A stretch of DNA of 64,000 nt from Sceloporus undulatus (taxonomy: Eukaryota; Chordata; Lepidosauria; Squamata; Phrynosomatidae): positions 115,013,295 to 115,077,294 of the forward strand of contig NC_056527.1 in NCBI RefSeq assembly GCF_019175285.1, in the 5' to 3' direction. Position numbers and translations under genes: made by a program. The notes under the pieces are model-generated. The model searched no databases. It had not been told where the DNA came from and saw only the letters and a program-made list of their open reading frames with translations. Positions 29,201 through 39,908 of this stretch are shown in pieces; the first letter of the stretch is position 1; the number at the start of each line of letters is the position of its first letter.

Positions 29201-32200
29201 CAGGATTTGGATGTAGTGTTATAGCAGGCTGAGGACTTGTAGGATGCTTTTGAACCTTTCAACAAGCAAGCATAATCAAGTCATCTCTCTCAGGCTTCCT
29301 TGTTCCCTTTGAGCCTAGCTGCACTACCCATAGTAACCTGGGATGTTGTTATCTTTTTCTAAAAGGTAAAGGTAAAGATAAAGGTTTCCCCTTTGACATG
29401 ATTGTCTAGTAGTGTCCAACTGTAGGAGATGGTGCTCATCTCTGTTACTAAGCTGAGGGATGCCAGCGTTGTCAAAGACGACTCAGTGATCATGTAGCCA
29501 GCATGACGGCCATTACCTTTCCACTGAAGTAGTACCTATTTTTCTTTTTCTAGCAACCAGTATATTATTGCAAGCGATCCCACTCATAATGCATAGTTAT
29601 TTTGCAAAGGCTTGGCCTTGAATGGGATTAAGATTCATTAGCCTGACACAAAATGTGCTCCAGGGCGAGGTGAAAAGTTTGTTGATATCGATCAAGACAG
29701 CTGTGTTTAAGGGCACTTGTTGTAGGGACTAAATGCCTGGACTTCAGAATGTACTACTGTACAGACTTAGCAAGAACTGCCTAAACATACGAAGTCAGAT
29801 TATTGGTCCATCTATCCCAGCACTGACCCACAGTAGCTTTCCAGGGCCTCATCCTTTAACTGAATTCAGCAGCGCATCTTTTTGCAAGCAAAACTTGTGC
29901 CCTAGGCCTCTATCAGCCACCATCCCTTCCAGCCTCCCTCTGCTAAAACAGCATGGGAGGAATTCCACAAAGGCAGCACATGGGAGACTGAGTGGCATGG
30001 AGACAAAGTTACCTTGAGATCCGCATGTTCTCCATCACTTTCTCCAGCACAGCTTCATCTTGCCTGAGCTGAAACAGTAACATGCTTGTCAGTTTGTTTG
30101 CTCTCTTTTCTCTTTATCAGTAACAGAATTACTAACCCATGCTTCTCGTTGCAGCAAAACTCTGAGACAGATCACAATCAATTATACATAAATACTGAAA
30201 TAAATACATTAAAAGGCATCAACTTTTAAAGTTTGGAGATCATATGGGGGCATGATACCTGGGAAACATCTGTCACACCAGCCTGCTCATATACTAAGAA
30301 TATATGAACAATGCATGGTTATAGCAGTTTGATACCACTTTAACTTTGTGGTTTGATGAGGTATTTGGAATTCTTTCTTAAAGAATTCTAGTTCACTCCC
30401 CTGAACCCTGAACCCTGAACTATAGCTGTCTGTGCCAGAGAATTTCCTTGTTGCTCATCAAACAAGTTTCAGGATTCTGTAGGATGGAGCCATGATAGTT
30501 AAAGAGGTATCAAGCTCTTACAATAAATGTGTAATGCAGATTCAGTCTAAGTTCCTCTCTGGATGAAACACAGATGGACCTGTGGAAAAGGTCTTTTTGG
30601 TCATGGCAACCAGACTGAGGAATTATCTGCCTGAAGTCAAATTTGGAATCTTTTAGGTATCAAAATTTTAGTTCCCTTTCAGTTATGAGTTGCTTTCAAT
30701 CACATTAACCTTGAACTGGATTAAGACTAAGGAGAAGCTTTCCAATGAAGACTACAGCTCTCAGAATCCCCCCGATGCTGAAAACCCAGAGAGTACCTAT
30801 ACTGGCTGGGGAAAAGGTTTAATCCAAGAACATAATGCTTTCAAATTCCGAAACCGTTCCACAGCGGACCAGACTGCTTAGGCAGATAGTGGAGCAAAGC
30901 AGAGGCTGAAGAACTACAAAGTCCTTTCCAGCCCTATGGAACTCTGGAGCTAAGTCAAATTTATATAGTTGTTTCTCTGATAATATTATAAACCATCTGG
31001 AGTCTCTTCTTTTTGAAAAAGTAAAGGTATCATAAAAATGTTTCAAAATTTAAAAATAAATAAAAGGCAGCTTTAGAAACGAAATGAAAAAACCAAGTCT
31101 AGGAAGGCAGGTAAAACAATCCATGGAAAGGCACAAAGGAGCAATGATGCCAGTCATCTGGAACAGCTGACAATTTTTTTAAAAAAAGTGACAAAGGAGA
31201 GAACAAACAGAAGGAGGCAAAATTAATATCTTGTGCCGGGGAGTTTGACAAGCTGGGCATCACTACAGAGACCAGCCATCCTTTATCTTAGATAAAGGAT
31301 GGGACATTGAAAAGATTCTCCCCACATTAGTCTCCAAGGAAGTCCAGAATCCGACAAGAGAGAACTTTTCACTCTCTGCGCTCTTTCCCTACAGCTTTTC
31401 ATACTCACAGCTGTGCTGAACTTGGTGCGGATCAAGCCAGGAGCAAGGCAGTTGATACGAATATTTCTGGGGGTCAATTCCTCGACATAGTTGCGCATAA
31501 GGCCCAGAAGAGCTGTCTTGCTGACGTTGTAGGGGCCCAAACTCTGGTTAAGGAGGAAGAGAAGATTATTTACTTTCCACTTTCCCCTACTTGAGATCCT
31601 GCAGACATCTGAGACTACAACTCCCATCTTCCCCTTTGCTTTGAGTCCCAGTTCTGGATATAGATAAACAAAATAATAAAACAATTATTATAGTCCCCAG
31701 CCAGCTGCAAACACTGGTCATTCTAGGACCTGTAGTCCAAAAAGTAACTCTGCATTTAGTCCTCAGGGTTAAGGGCCATTATTAAATAGATATCTGGAAG
31801 ACTGGGTTACTGATGGCCCTTAACCCTGAGGACAATTGCAGAGTTTCTTTTGAAGTCACCTCAGCTGTTATCACTCCATCTTGTGCCAATGAAGTTCCAC
31901 AAAAAGTATGGTAATTTATCCATCATGTGAAGGAGAACTTAGTTATCTCCTGGATCAACTACTACTGCTACTACTATTACTGTCTACTGGATATACCTGG
32001 ATCTAGGGAGGAAATGCATTATTCTAGCTGCATCCACACTACAGAAATAATCCATCTTGACACCACTTTAACTGCCACGGCTCAGTGCTACAGAATCTTA
32101 TGATCTGCAGTTTGTTGTGGCACCAGAGCCCTCTGACAGAGAAACTACAATTCCTTGAATTCCATAGCATTGTGCCATGGCAGTTAAAGTGGTATAAAAC

Positions 32201-35200
32201 TGGATTATTTCTGTGGTGCAGATGCAGCCTCTGTCCCTGTGGATGCATTTTGTTTTTAGGGGTTTTAGATTAAAATCCCCATCAGACGCTCTGATTATGT
32301 CCAATGGGAAAGGATTGTGGGAGTTTTTTAGTTTGAAAAAAATCTGAAGGACCCAAGGTTCCCTGCCCAATCCATTTTCTCTAAACCAGACATCATTTAA
32401 TCAGTGCATTTTTAAAGCAGAGTGGAGGTAAGTGGACACATACAATTTAATCAGTGAAATGTGTGATTCCCATCCCTGTTTCAATGGCTTCTGCAAGTTA
32501 CTGCAAACCAAAACTCCAAATAATCCCTAAATATATATATATCATATTTGTTCACCCTTTTTTCTAAGCTTTGATAAGAGTTCCAGGGATTTTTATTCTT
32601 TTTAATATAAGTATTTTTCTGCTGGTGGGCATGGTAATAAAATTGCTAGGATACTGATGTCTGTACATGTATTTTCTTTATGTAATGACCTTAATAATAA
32701 TAATTTTTGTTTTATTTTTACCTTCTCCTCTCTTCTTTTTTAAAATCACTTTCAACACAATCTGAATGTCAGGTTAGTGTGTAGCAGAGAGGCTTCTACT
32801 TATGAACTGACTGAATGGGGGAATGGACACTCAGTAACAATTTATTTTAAAATGCCCCACAAGTTCATGGTGTTCTCTTTCAGCAACATTGTCTTCTGGA
32901 AAACATATCCAAGAGCAGCTATGTTGGCCTTACAGCAAAGTACAATAATGTCCAAAATCTACAAAACAGTGATATTTTTATTGGCTGACCAAAATGCACC
33001 AAATACATGATGCAAGCTGTCGAAGCTCCATTGGCTTCTTCATCAGGCAAAGGCGTTAAAAATCAAACAGGAGACAGACAAAAAATGAGGATGATGGAGT
33101 CATAGGCCTACATTTTGCCGAGATGTTGTTATATTTGTTCTCAATTAAGATAGTACAGAGAACAAATATACAACCTCTTGACAAAATGTAGGCCTATGAC
33201 TCCAACCTTGTCATTTTTGTGTCTTTCTCCTGTTTGAGTTTTAGCATTTTTGCCTGATGAAGAAGCCAGTGGAGCTTCGGAAGCTTGCATTATATATTTT
33301 GTGCATTTTGGTTGGCCAATAAAGGTATTCCTGTTTTGTGGATTTGGGATGTTATTGTACTGAATTCTGGAGCTCCTTTTCAGAAACAACAGGAGGGGGC
33401 TCAGCCATTTTCTAGCCCCCGAAAAGGAGACATGGGATCACTGAATGAGGAAGGATGCAACAGACTCACCGAGAAAGGGGAATATGCAGCAATGGACGAG
33501 ACCAGTACAATGGAACCACCTCTGTAAGGGAAGGAAGGGAGAAAAGAGACAGAATATAGTACGGTTGCTCCCCATTTTCATTCTGTTTCGCCCCTTTCCT
33601 CTATGCCACCCACCCCTGCCTACATTAGAGTGGGCCTTTGGTATCTGCTGGGGTTTGGTTCCAGGCCCCCTCGTGGATACCAAAATCAGTGGATACTCAA
33701 GTCCCATTAAATACAATGACATAGTAAAATGGTTTCCCTTATATAAAATGACAAAATCAAGGTTTGCTTTTTGGAATATATTCAAGCTATGGGTGGTTGA
33801 ATCCACAGATAAAAAAAATCCATGGATACTTAGGGCTGACTGTGTTTGATGCATGACATGTACTCAGGAAAAAGGCTACTGTTAAAACAGAGTATGGAGA
33901 AAGAGAATGGTTCCTAATTGGAAAGAGGATCAAGCAAGGGTATATTCCGTCACCCTATTTGTTCAACCTGTATGCAGAAAATATCATATGCAGAGCAGGT
34001 TTAGACTCAGAGGAAGAGACATCAACAGCCTAACTTGTTGTCTGGACAAGTTTTAGTGAAGTTTCAAAAATCAGCTGCCATTTCCAGGGGAAGCCATCCT
34101 TTGTCACTCACCCTCTCTTCTCCATGTGAGGCACCACCAGTTGAACCAGCATGGCAGCAGCCTTTATGTTGATATCCAAAATCTATAAATAAGTAAAAAG
34201 AAAAGCTGCTTGAAAAACTGGGGGTTTACAGCCCATTCTCTCCTTGTCTAGCTCACACTCTGTGCTACTCTGGTCTCTTTTATATTATACAGTCATAGCA
34301 CTTTGAGCACAGTTTAACTGCCATGGCTCCAAACTCTCATGTGATTTGTAGTTTGGTGATAGACTTAGTATTCTCTGCCAAAAGGTACAAGTGCCTTACC
34401 AAACTACAGCCTCGCTGGCTGACTTCTGCTTCCCATTAAGCTCCTGTTAAAGGCACAGGAGCCAGCCAGAATGGGGTTTTTTGCCATTGGTAAGTTGGCA
34501 ACTTTCCACCAACAGTCTACCACAACACCCTCCCTTTCCCAGTGTTACCTTGTCCCAGACATCTTCTGAAGCACCAAGGATACTGCCGAAATAAGGGTTC
34601 ACGGCCGCATTAGACACCAAAATATCAATTCCTCCATGGCGCTCAAGGGCCTAAAGGAAGAGGCCAGAATGGAAACAACAAAAGCAACATTATTCTTGCT
34701 TATTGCATGTAACCTTTACTACTGTTTTGATTTTATGGGATGAGACTTTAAGGCATAGCTGAATTTTCAACCCCTGGGAGTAAGCACTGGCAGAAATGGA
34801 AAAACAGGTCTGGCGAAAACTATGCAGATAAGGCAATTAGAAGGGAGGAAAATGGGTTCCTCCTTACAGTCCAGCCTTACACAACCTGGTCTACCCTCTA
34901 AATCAGGGGTGGGTTGGGAAAGCCCCTCCATGTTTTCCCCTAAATTTGGCCCCAACTGCCTCTCCCTACAGGTGTGTGGAACAATTTCATTTCATTTGGG
35001 GGGCCTCCAAGCCACAGAAGAGGCTGTAAGGCCAGATAGATCATAAAGGTAGATACCCTTCATGGGGGTATTTCTAGGAAGGTATGGGGGTGTGGACCAC
35101 ACAAGGTGACATCTCAGAGGATGGTGTTTGCTTTCTGATGTGGAGTGTATCCCTGCATCTCTTCACAGATAGACTGGAGCTCCCAGAGACAGAAGGTCCT

Positions 35201-38200
35201 GGAAAGGACCTAGTCTTCCCATCTGCAGCAAGCAGGCTGGCTAGGATGCTGTTGGCACACCATAGGCAACTCCTGGAGGTCCCTCCCACTGCCGAATGGT
35301 CCCCTTTAGGACCAGGCAGGTAGACAAGAATACCCCGGGACATGGACAGTCCTATTGGGTACCCCAGTTCACCAGCCATTGGCTTAAGTAGACTGAGTAG
35401 ACAGGAGCCCACATGGTTCAGTGGTTAAAGGCCAGTATTGCAGCCCCTCACTCACAAAACCACAAGGTTGTGAGTTCGATCCCACCTAGAGGCTCAGGGT
35501 CGACACAGCATTGCATCCTTCTGAGGTTGTTAAAATGAGCACCCAGCTTGTTGGGAGCAATCAGCTTACAATTGTAAACTGCTCAGAGACTGCTTAGTGT
35601 GGTATGAAGTGGTATATAAATGAAGCTGCTATTGCTATTGCTCTTCCATAGCAGCTTGGTCTACTCCTGAGGGACTCTTGGCCTGGTGGCTCCGAACCTG
35701 GGGATGTCAGCATGAGCTACCACACTGGTGTGACACCAACCTTAGTGACGCTACTGTTCCTTCAGCAAACATTGTCCACCATTACTGACCTTCTCAACAG
35801 AGAACATCTTACAAGTGCCTAAAAAACCCCAGGGGTGTATCTGAAAACCCACCTTCTCACACCCACTTTAGGCAAAGCAAAATAACTGTGACTCACCTCA
35901 TGTCAACATAGGTCTCTTTCGCACTGCATAGTTGTAGCACTTTGATACCACATAGCAATAGCAAGTACTGTACATTTCTATACTACTTATCAGTGCACTT
36001 AAGCACTCCCTAAGCAGTTTACAATGTATAATCTAACTGCCCTCAACAAGCTGGGTACTCATTTTAGTGACTTCAGAAGGATGCCAGGCTGAGCCAAGCT
36101 TGAGCCTTTGGCTGGTATTAAACTTCACAACCTTGTGGTTTGTGAGTGAGTGATTGCAAAACACATTTAACCACTGCACCACCAGGGCTCCATCCTATGG
36201 AATTCTGGGATTTGTAGTTTGGTGAAGTATTTAGACTTTTTCTGCTAGAGAGTTCTAATGCCTCACCAAACTACAAACCCCCAAATTCTGCAGAAAGTGC
36301 TATCAAACTGCTGTAATTGTGCAGATTGGGGGGGGGGGAAGTAGAACCAAAGAACCCTGACTCTCACCGCATCGATAAGACGCTGCCTGTCTTCAGCTTT
36401 CCCCACGTGGCACACCAAACCCGACACGCTGAGGTTCTCTGTTTGCAACTTGGCCACAGCCTGGTCCACGTTGGCTTGTTTTCGGCTGCTCACAACCACA
36501 TGGGCGCCATCTTGAGCCAGGCGGCGAGCAATTGCCAAGCCAATTCTAGAAAGAAACAGTATGTAGGCATGTGAGGAATTTTATAGGGAAAGGATAGGGA
36601 GAAATCAATCTGCTTACAATAGGGGTGAGGAACGCATGTCCCTCCAAATTTTGTGGGACTACAACTCCCATCAGGCTTAGGTGATGAGAAGAGTTATAGT
36701 CCTACAACAAACATATGGAGGTACACAGGTTCCCTATGCCTGATGCATTAGTTCTATTACAGAGGATTACAGAGTGTTAACTTTGAGAATGGAGAGCTGA
36801 ACACCTCTGTTTTTTAAAATGTTGTGTAAATTGTTGTTAATATTATTTTTTTGTTGTTTGTACATCCAAGGGTAGCCGTGTTGGTTGTATAGCAAAGTGC
36901 AATAACATCCAAAATCGATAAAACAGTGATACCTTTATGCGAACAACCAAAATGCACAATACATGATGCAAGCTTTCAAAGCTCCACTGGCTTCTTCATC
37001 AGGCAAAGGTGCTAAAAATGTTAAGAATGAAACCAACACTTCTGATCAAGGAGTAGAGAAGAACTCAGGTACTTATCCACTGTGTGTTACTATTTTTTAA
37101 AACTTACATGAGTGACATATGGGGTTAATCACACAATCCTGTATCCATTTAAAATCTACATTTCAAGTGTCCTGGCTTTTGGTTTGGCTGTTGAACTCTG
37201 GAGACGTTCAATTCCCAGCTCAGCCACGAAACCCACTGGGTGACCCTGGGCAAGTCACACATCTCAGCCTCCAGGAAAGGGAATGTCAAACCTCCTTGGA
37301 ACAAAACCCTGTGATAGGGTTGTCATAAGTCGGAAGGTACACAACAACAACAACAACAACAACAAAATCAGCCATGAGCGGGTGGGGGAGTGTCTTATGG
37401 GACATATTTCAGATTCCTGTCTGAAATATGGATCCCAAGTGGCCATCTTTGGAGGACTGTTGTAAGAATCCCAAGATAAGGTGTGCGTGAAGCACTCTGA
37501 GCATTAAGAATAATTGATTTTTTAAAAAAGCCCTCGCTAAATCTGCTTACCTGTCAAAATACAAGGGAGAGCCGGATCAACCTTTTGAAGAATACGCTAA
37601 GACTTTTAATCTGATCCTTTGGAGGCTTTTAAAATCCGAATTCTTTGGTGAAAAACTCAGGGGCTCTAATTTAGGAACAAAAATAAAATGACTCAAGAAT
37701 TAAAAGCTCCGATTATCTGGAGGGTTTAAGAGGAGCTGGAGATTACCCCCAACCCCTCTTTTATTCCTCTCCCAGCGCAACCGTCGCATAGTGGTTTCAG
37801 TGTTGGAATATGACTCTGGAGGCCAGGGTTCGATTTCTCACTCAGTAATTGAAACCCACTGGGTGGCCTTGGGCAAGTCACACTCTCTCAGCCTCAGAGG
37901 ATGACAATGGCAAACCTCTGGACAAATCTTGCCAGGAAAACCCTGTGATAGGGTTGCCTTAAGTCGGAAACGACTTGAAGGCACACAGCAACAGTGCCAG
38001 CACTCCATTTCATGATCCTGCAGAAGCCACAGTACAAGCAAGATTGCCCCTGGGGGAGTGCAGAGTGCTCGCAATGATACTTACAACAGCTGCTTCTGAA
38101 CTCAAGAGGGTGGCCAAGGGACTTGGATGAGCAAACTAGAGAGGCACTCACCCTTCGGTGGAGGCAGTCACCAGGGCTACTTTGTCGGCAAGGATGCCAC

Positions 38201-38288
38201 GGCTTGTGGCGCTGGTGCGATTCATCCTGACAACGCAACTCACAGCTTGCCTGGAGTGTGGGAAGGCGGCAAAGGCTCGATGAAACAT
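26171..38288 (-). CDS. DHRS4: DHRS4, NADPH-dependent dehydrogenase/reductase, whole gene (8 coding exons)
   Basis: Short-chain dehydrogenase/reductase that reduces carbonyls, including all-trans-retinal and aromatic ketones, with NADPH; known family members act in peroxisomes. Coding pieces: 38288-38152, 36545-36368, 34650-34549, 34182-34112, 33521-33470, 31543-31409, 30068-30013, 26285-26171; 846 nt, 281 residues (human 278). Visible motifs: cofactor-binding TASTEGIG (41-48), SSRK (NADP-type basic residue after beta 2), NAAV (119-122), and the active-site set N144, S172, Y185, K189 (YNVSK). The C-terminus is SRL, a type 1 peroxisomal signal. The N-terminal 30 residues are basic and Ser/Ala-rich. 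Every intron is GT-AG and phases agree. The gene lies upstream of JPH4 on the same strand and is divergent from the CARMIL3 exon. Confidence 0.97.
26921..27133 (-). mobile_element. Tigger-like MITE
   Basis: Reversed copy ending AAGTGCCCACTG before TA, with TATAAGGGACACCATTTTAC and ATTTAATGGGACTTAAG landmarks. The left end is degraded. Confidence 0.75.
28758..28954 (+). mobile_element. Related Tigger-like MITE, separate subfamily
   Basis: Ends CAGTCAGACCTTGGGATC and, at right, GGCTCCACTG, both beside TA. The interior GTCAAGTCCCATTGTCCC differs from the commoner subfamily. Confidence 0.65.
29363..29560 (+). mobile_element. Unclassified lizard-type interspersed repeat
   Basis: Starts with a GGTAAAGGTAAAG run, then TTTCCCCTTTGACATGATTG, GGTGCTCATCTC and CATGTAGCCAGCATGACGGC. 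I recognise this as a repeat common in squamate genomes but cannot name the family from sequence alone. Confidence 0.5.
30013..30068 (-). CDS. DHRS4: DHRS4 coding exon 7
   Basis: 56 nt, TTTCAG acceptor and AAG|GTAACT donor. Encodes [18 protein letters not shown], aligning with human LWMDKEKEESMKETLRIR. A second CAG 5 nt downstream would put a stop in frame, so the outer acceptor is the right one. Confidence 0.93.
30069..31408 (-). other. DHRS4: DHRS4 intron 6
   Basis: 1.3 kb with a foldback MITE at about 30300-30545; the rest shows no feature. Confidence 0.75.
30300..30545. mobile_element. Foldback MITE, GCAGTTTGATACCAC subtype
   Basis: Arms ATAGCAGTTTGATACCACTT and the inverted AGTTAAAGAGGTATCAAGCT frame a central short inverted segment around GAATTCTAGTTCACTCCC. 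Confidence 0.6.
31409..31543 (-). CDS. DHRS4: DHRS4 coding exon 6
   Basis: 135 nt, TTAACCAG acceptor and GCT|GTGAGT donor. Encodes [15 protein letters not shown] with catalytic Tyr185 and Lys189, then [19 protein letters not shown], the conserved post-active-site PG motif. Confidence 0.97.
32028..32230. mobile_element. Foldback MITE of the AGAAATAATGCAGT family
   Basis: Arms AGCTGCATCCACACTACAGA and TTCTGTGGTGCAGATGCAGC inverted, with CTTGACACCACTTTAACTGC and its inverted copy. Confidence 0.8.
32905..33370. mobile_element. Penelope-like ends in inverted orientation
   Basis: Two oppositely oriented copies of one ~200-bp end meet near 33150. Each has TTGCCTGATGAAGAAGCC, a GGAGCTTC segment, GCTTGCAT and a TTTTGGTTGGCCAATAAA or equivalent stretch. 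The left copy reads on minus, the right on plus. Inverted terminal units of this kind are typical of Penelope-like elements, whose ends carry hammerhead motifs. Both cores here are degraded (GACA and GGAA where GAAA is expected). Family call is inference. Confidence 0.55.
33470..33521 (-). CDS. DHRS4: DHRS4 coding exon 5
   Basis: 52 nt, CTTACAG acceptor and TCG|GTGAGT donor, phase 2 to 0. Encodes [18 protein letters not shown] with the active-site Ser172. Too short to stand out as an ORF; found by phase and homology. Confidence 0.95.
33628..33842 (+). mobile_element. Tigger-like MITE
   Basis: GAGTGGGCCTTTGGTATCTG at left, TTAGGGCTGACTGTG at right, with CAAGTCCCATTAAATACAAT and AAATCAAGGTTTGC inside. 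Lies in DHRS4 intron 4, 107 bp from exon 5. Confidence 0.75.
34112..34182 (-). CDS. DHRS4: DHRS4 coding exon 4
   Basis: 71 nt, TTTATAG acceptor and GG|GTGAGT donor, phase 0 to 2. Encodes [20 protein letters not shown] then EKRG, with the catalytic-helix Asn (N144). Confidence 0.95.
34549..34650 (-). CDS. DHRS4: DHRS4 coding exon 3
   Basis: 102 nt, phase 0 at both ends, CCTTTAG acceptor and AAG|GTAACA donor. Encodes [18 protein letters not shown] and ends EDVWDK. The NAAV motif stabilises the central beta sheet. Confidence 0.97.
35404..35645 (+). mobile_element. tRNA-derived SINE (Sauria-like), nearly full length
   Basis: A-box region TGGTTCAGTGGTTAAAGG, B-box GAGTTCGATCCC, body TTGTTAAAATGAGCACCCAG, AAACTGCTCAGAGACTGC, and a tail of ATTGCT units. 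A different SINE family from the GACTCTGGAGACC one. Confidence 0.8.
35915..36325. mobile_element. Foldback MITE with a reversed SINE inserted
   Basis: The MITE arms (GTTGTAGCACTTTGATACCA left, AGTGCTATCAAACTGCTGTA right) are separated by a reversed Sauria-like SINE at about 35951-36189 (starts CAATAGCAAG, ends CACTGCACCACCAGGGCTCC). Confidence 0.75.
36368..36545 (-). CDS. DHRS4: DHRS4 coding exon 2
   Basis: 178 nt, TTTCTAG acceptor and GCG|GTGAGA donor. Encodes [20 protein letters not shown], the second half of the dinucleotide-binding motif, then [14 protein letters not shown] and [13 protein letters not shown]. Confidence 0.97.
36860..37015 (-). mobile_element. Penelope-like end with hammerhead-like core
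   Basis: On the minus strand it reads CTGATGA, a GAAGC/GCTTT stem, GAAA, GCTTGC, ATC (37002 to 36965), then GTATTGTGCATTTTGG and the terminal CAACACGGCTACCCTTGG. This is the best-preserved core of its type in the window. Type I hammerhead motifs are reported in Penelope-like ends; assignment here is by pattern. Confidence 0.6.
37175..37366 (+). mobile_element. tRNA-derived SINE with BovB-like tail
   Basis: 5' end damaged; clear from CTCTGGAGACGTTCAATTCC through GGGCAAGTCACACATCTCAG to CATAAGTCGGAAGGTACACA and a CAA tail. Confidence 0.75.
37780..37995 (+). mobile_element. tRNA-derived SINE with BovB-like tail
   Basis: A box GTCGCATAGTGGTTTCAG, B box CCAGGGTTCGATTTC, CORE-like TTGGGCAAGTCACACTCTC, tail TAAGTCGGAAACGACTTGAA. 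In sense with the plus strand, so antisense to DHRS4. Confidence 0.8.
38152..38288 (-). CDS. DHRS4: DHRS4 coding exon 1
   Basis: Encodes [16 protein letters not shown], then [13 protein letters not shown], ending in phase 2 at AAGG|GTGAGT. I chose ATG 38288 (G at -3) because the resulting leader of 34 residues before ADKVALV is close to the human leader length. The in-frame ATG at residue 22 (MNRTSATS) and a further one upstream at 38369 are alternatives. Confidence 0.9.
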
Positions 38289-38875
38289 CCCACTCTCTCG
38301 TCCAGTCCCACAGTTTCTCCTCTGGACTCTGCCCTGGAGGACAAGGAGCAATTGCAATTTATCAACCAAAGATTAGAACAAGGGTCTTGCAAAATCATCT
38401 CCCCTTTTGCAACCTCACCACCCTCCTCCTCTAGCAACATTGCAAAAGTGCATTGCCTTGCCCAATTTGGTTTTGGGAGTACAGCTCCCAGAATCCCCCA
38501 TCTGGCAATATCCCACTTTCCCCAAAAAAATTGGGACTCAAAGCAGCTTACACTTTAAAAGCCCAGGACAAGTTTAAAATGCATTAATGCAACGCCAGAA
38601 CTTTCAAAAAATATTTTCTAAACCTTTTATTGGATTTCAAAAATATGATTACAAAGAAAAAGGCGCAAAGGGAAAAAAAGAAGACAAGAAGAAGCATGCA
38701 GGATATGAAGATTGCAACACCAAAGCTTGAAATGTTTGCACTGCAATTCCCATTCCTTCCATTCAGCGTGACTTTTAGCCACACAGTTCCACAGCCACGC
38801 CACACTATAAGTTTAAAAAGTTACTTTTTTGGTACTACAAACACCTTGCATCCCCCATTTAGATGGCTTTTAGGT

Positions 38876-39097
38876 ACAAAACACACTACAGAAATTTATC
38901 TTTAAATTAAATTTAAATCTTTAACTGCTCTGGCTCATTGCTAGGGAATCCTGGGAACTGTAGTTTTGTGATCCATTTTAGCCTTCTCTATCAAGATACC
39001 TCTAGTACCACAATAAACTACAATTTCCAGGATTTCCTAACACTGAGCCAAGGCAGTTAAAGCAGTCTTAAACTGGATTATTTCCAGTGTGTTTGGG
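38876..39097. mobile_element. Foldback MITE of the AGAAATAATGCAGT family, diverged
   Basis: Arms around ACACACTACAGAAATTTATC and the inverted GGATTATTTCCAGTGTGTTT, with TTTAACTGCTCTGGCTCATT and its inverted copy. Confidence 0.65.
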
Positions 39098-39908
39098 ACC
39101 TCAACTTCCCAGTGCAAAGAATCTGCAGTGCAATGCAACAGCTCGGGAAAGATACTACAACTCCCACAATCCCCATTCAGCATAGCTTTTAACTATGCAA
39201 TGCAGGGGGAAAGTAATGCAATGCCAAAATAGAGGTGTGTGTGTGTGTGTGTGCTACATATATACACACACACATAGTATATATTTGGACTACGGTTCCC
39301 CAAATCCTCCCACAAGCATGGCCTTTGCAAGATGCAATGTCATACCAGAGCTCAAGGAAAAGTTATTTTCTTGGACTACAGTATCCGGAATCCCCCAACC
39401 AGCAAGCCCTTTAATGCAAACAGACTCTTTTTAAACCACAACTTCCAAAAATCTTGCAACACAGCCCACCCTGGCAGCTGGGGATTCTGGGCACTGCAAT
39501 GCAAAAGTGTCTTTTCACAAGTTTGGGCATTGCATTGTTCTTTCCTCCTCATTTGCAGTGATTAAACTGTCCCCTTCCTTTCTCCTTTCTCCTGGGTTTT
39601 TGTCTCAGCAGCTAGGGACCCTTCTGGGCTGCACCCCAAAAACGCCTTACCTTTTGGGGAGACTGTGCTCCAGCAAGAAATCCCTGGGAAGAAAACAGGA
39701 AGAAGGAGGCAAGGAGCGCCTGGAGTCCAGTGGGTGAGCGGCTGCCCTCTGGTGGACAACGCCGAGAATGCACTGGGGAGAGAGAATGATAATAAGAGAG
39801 GTTCCTTCCAGGACTCACTTCTGTTCTGCCTGAATTTTGCAATCAAGGGCCTGGGTTCGAATGCAGCGCTTGGAAACTGAATCCCTGAATGAGTCCCTAC
39901 TCGACTAT

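Larger units (their letters stand above)
26286..30012 (-). other. DHRS4: DHRS4 intron 7
   Basis: 3.7 kb. Contains Tigger-like MITEs (26921-27133, 28758-28954) and an unclassified interspersed repeat (29363-29560). Otherwise no recognised content. Confidence 0.8.
31544..33469 (-). other. DHRS4: DHRS4 intron 5
   Basis: 1.9 kb. Contains a foldback MITE (32028-32230) and a palindromic pair of Penelope-like ends (32905-33370) just downstream of exon 5 in the direction of transcription. Confidence 0.8.
34651..36367 (-). other. DHRS4: DHRS4 intron 2
   Basis: 1.7 kb with a forward SINE (35404-35645) and a reversed copy of the same SINE inside a MITE (35915-36325). Confidence 0.8.
36546..38151 (-). 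other. DHRS4: DHRS4 intron 1
   Basis: 1.6 kb. Contains a Penelope-like end (36860-37015) and two forward SINEs (37175-37366, 37780-37995). Confidence 0.85.

Noticed and set aside
37334-37366. CAA repeats and other short tandem arrays as a possible CRISPR-like array
   Set aside because: These are SINE tails and microsatellites in a vertebrate genome, with no spacer structure.
26171-38288. DHRS2 instead of DHRS4
   Set aside because: The complete C-terminal SRL, the exon sequences and the overall residue match favour DHRS4; DHRS2 has a different C-terminus.
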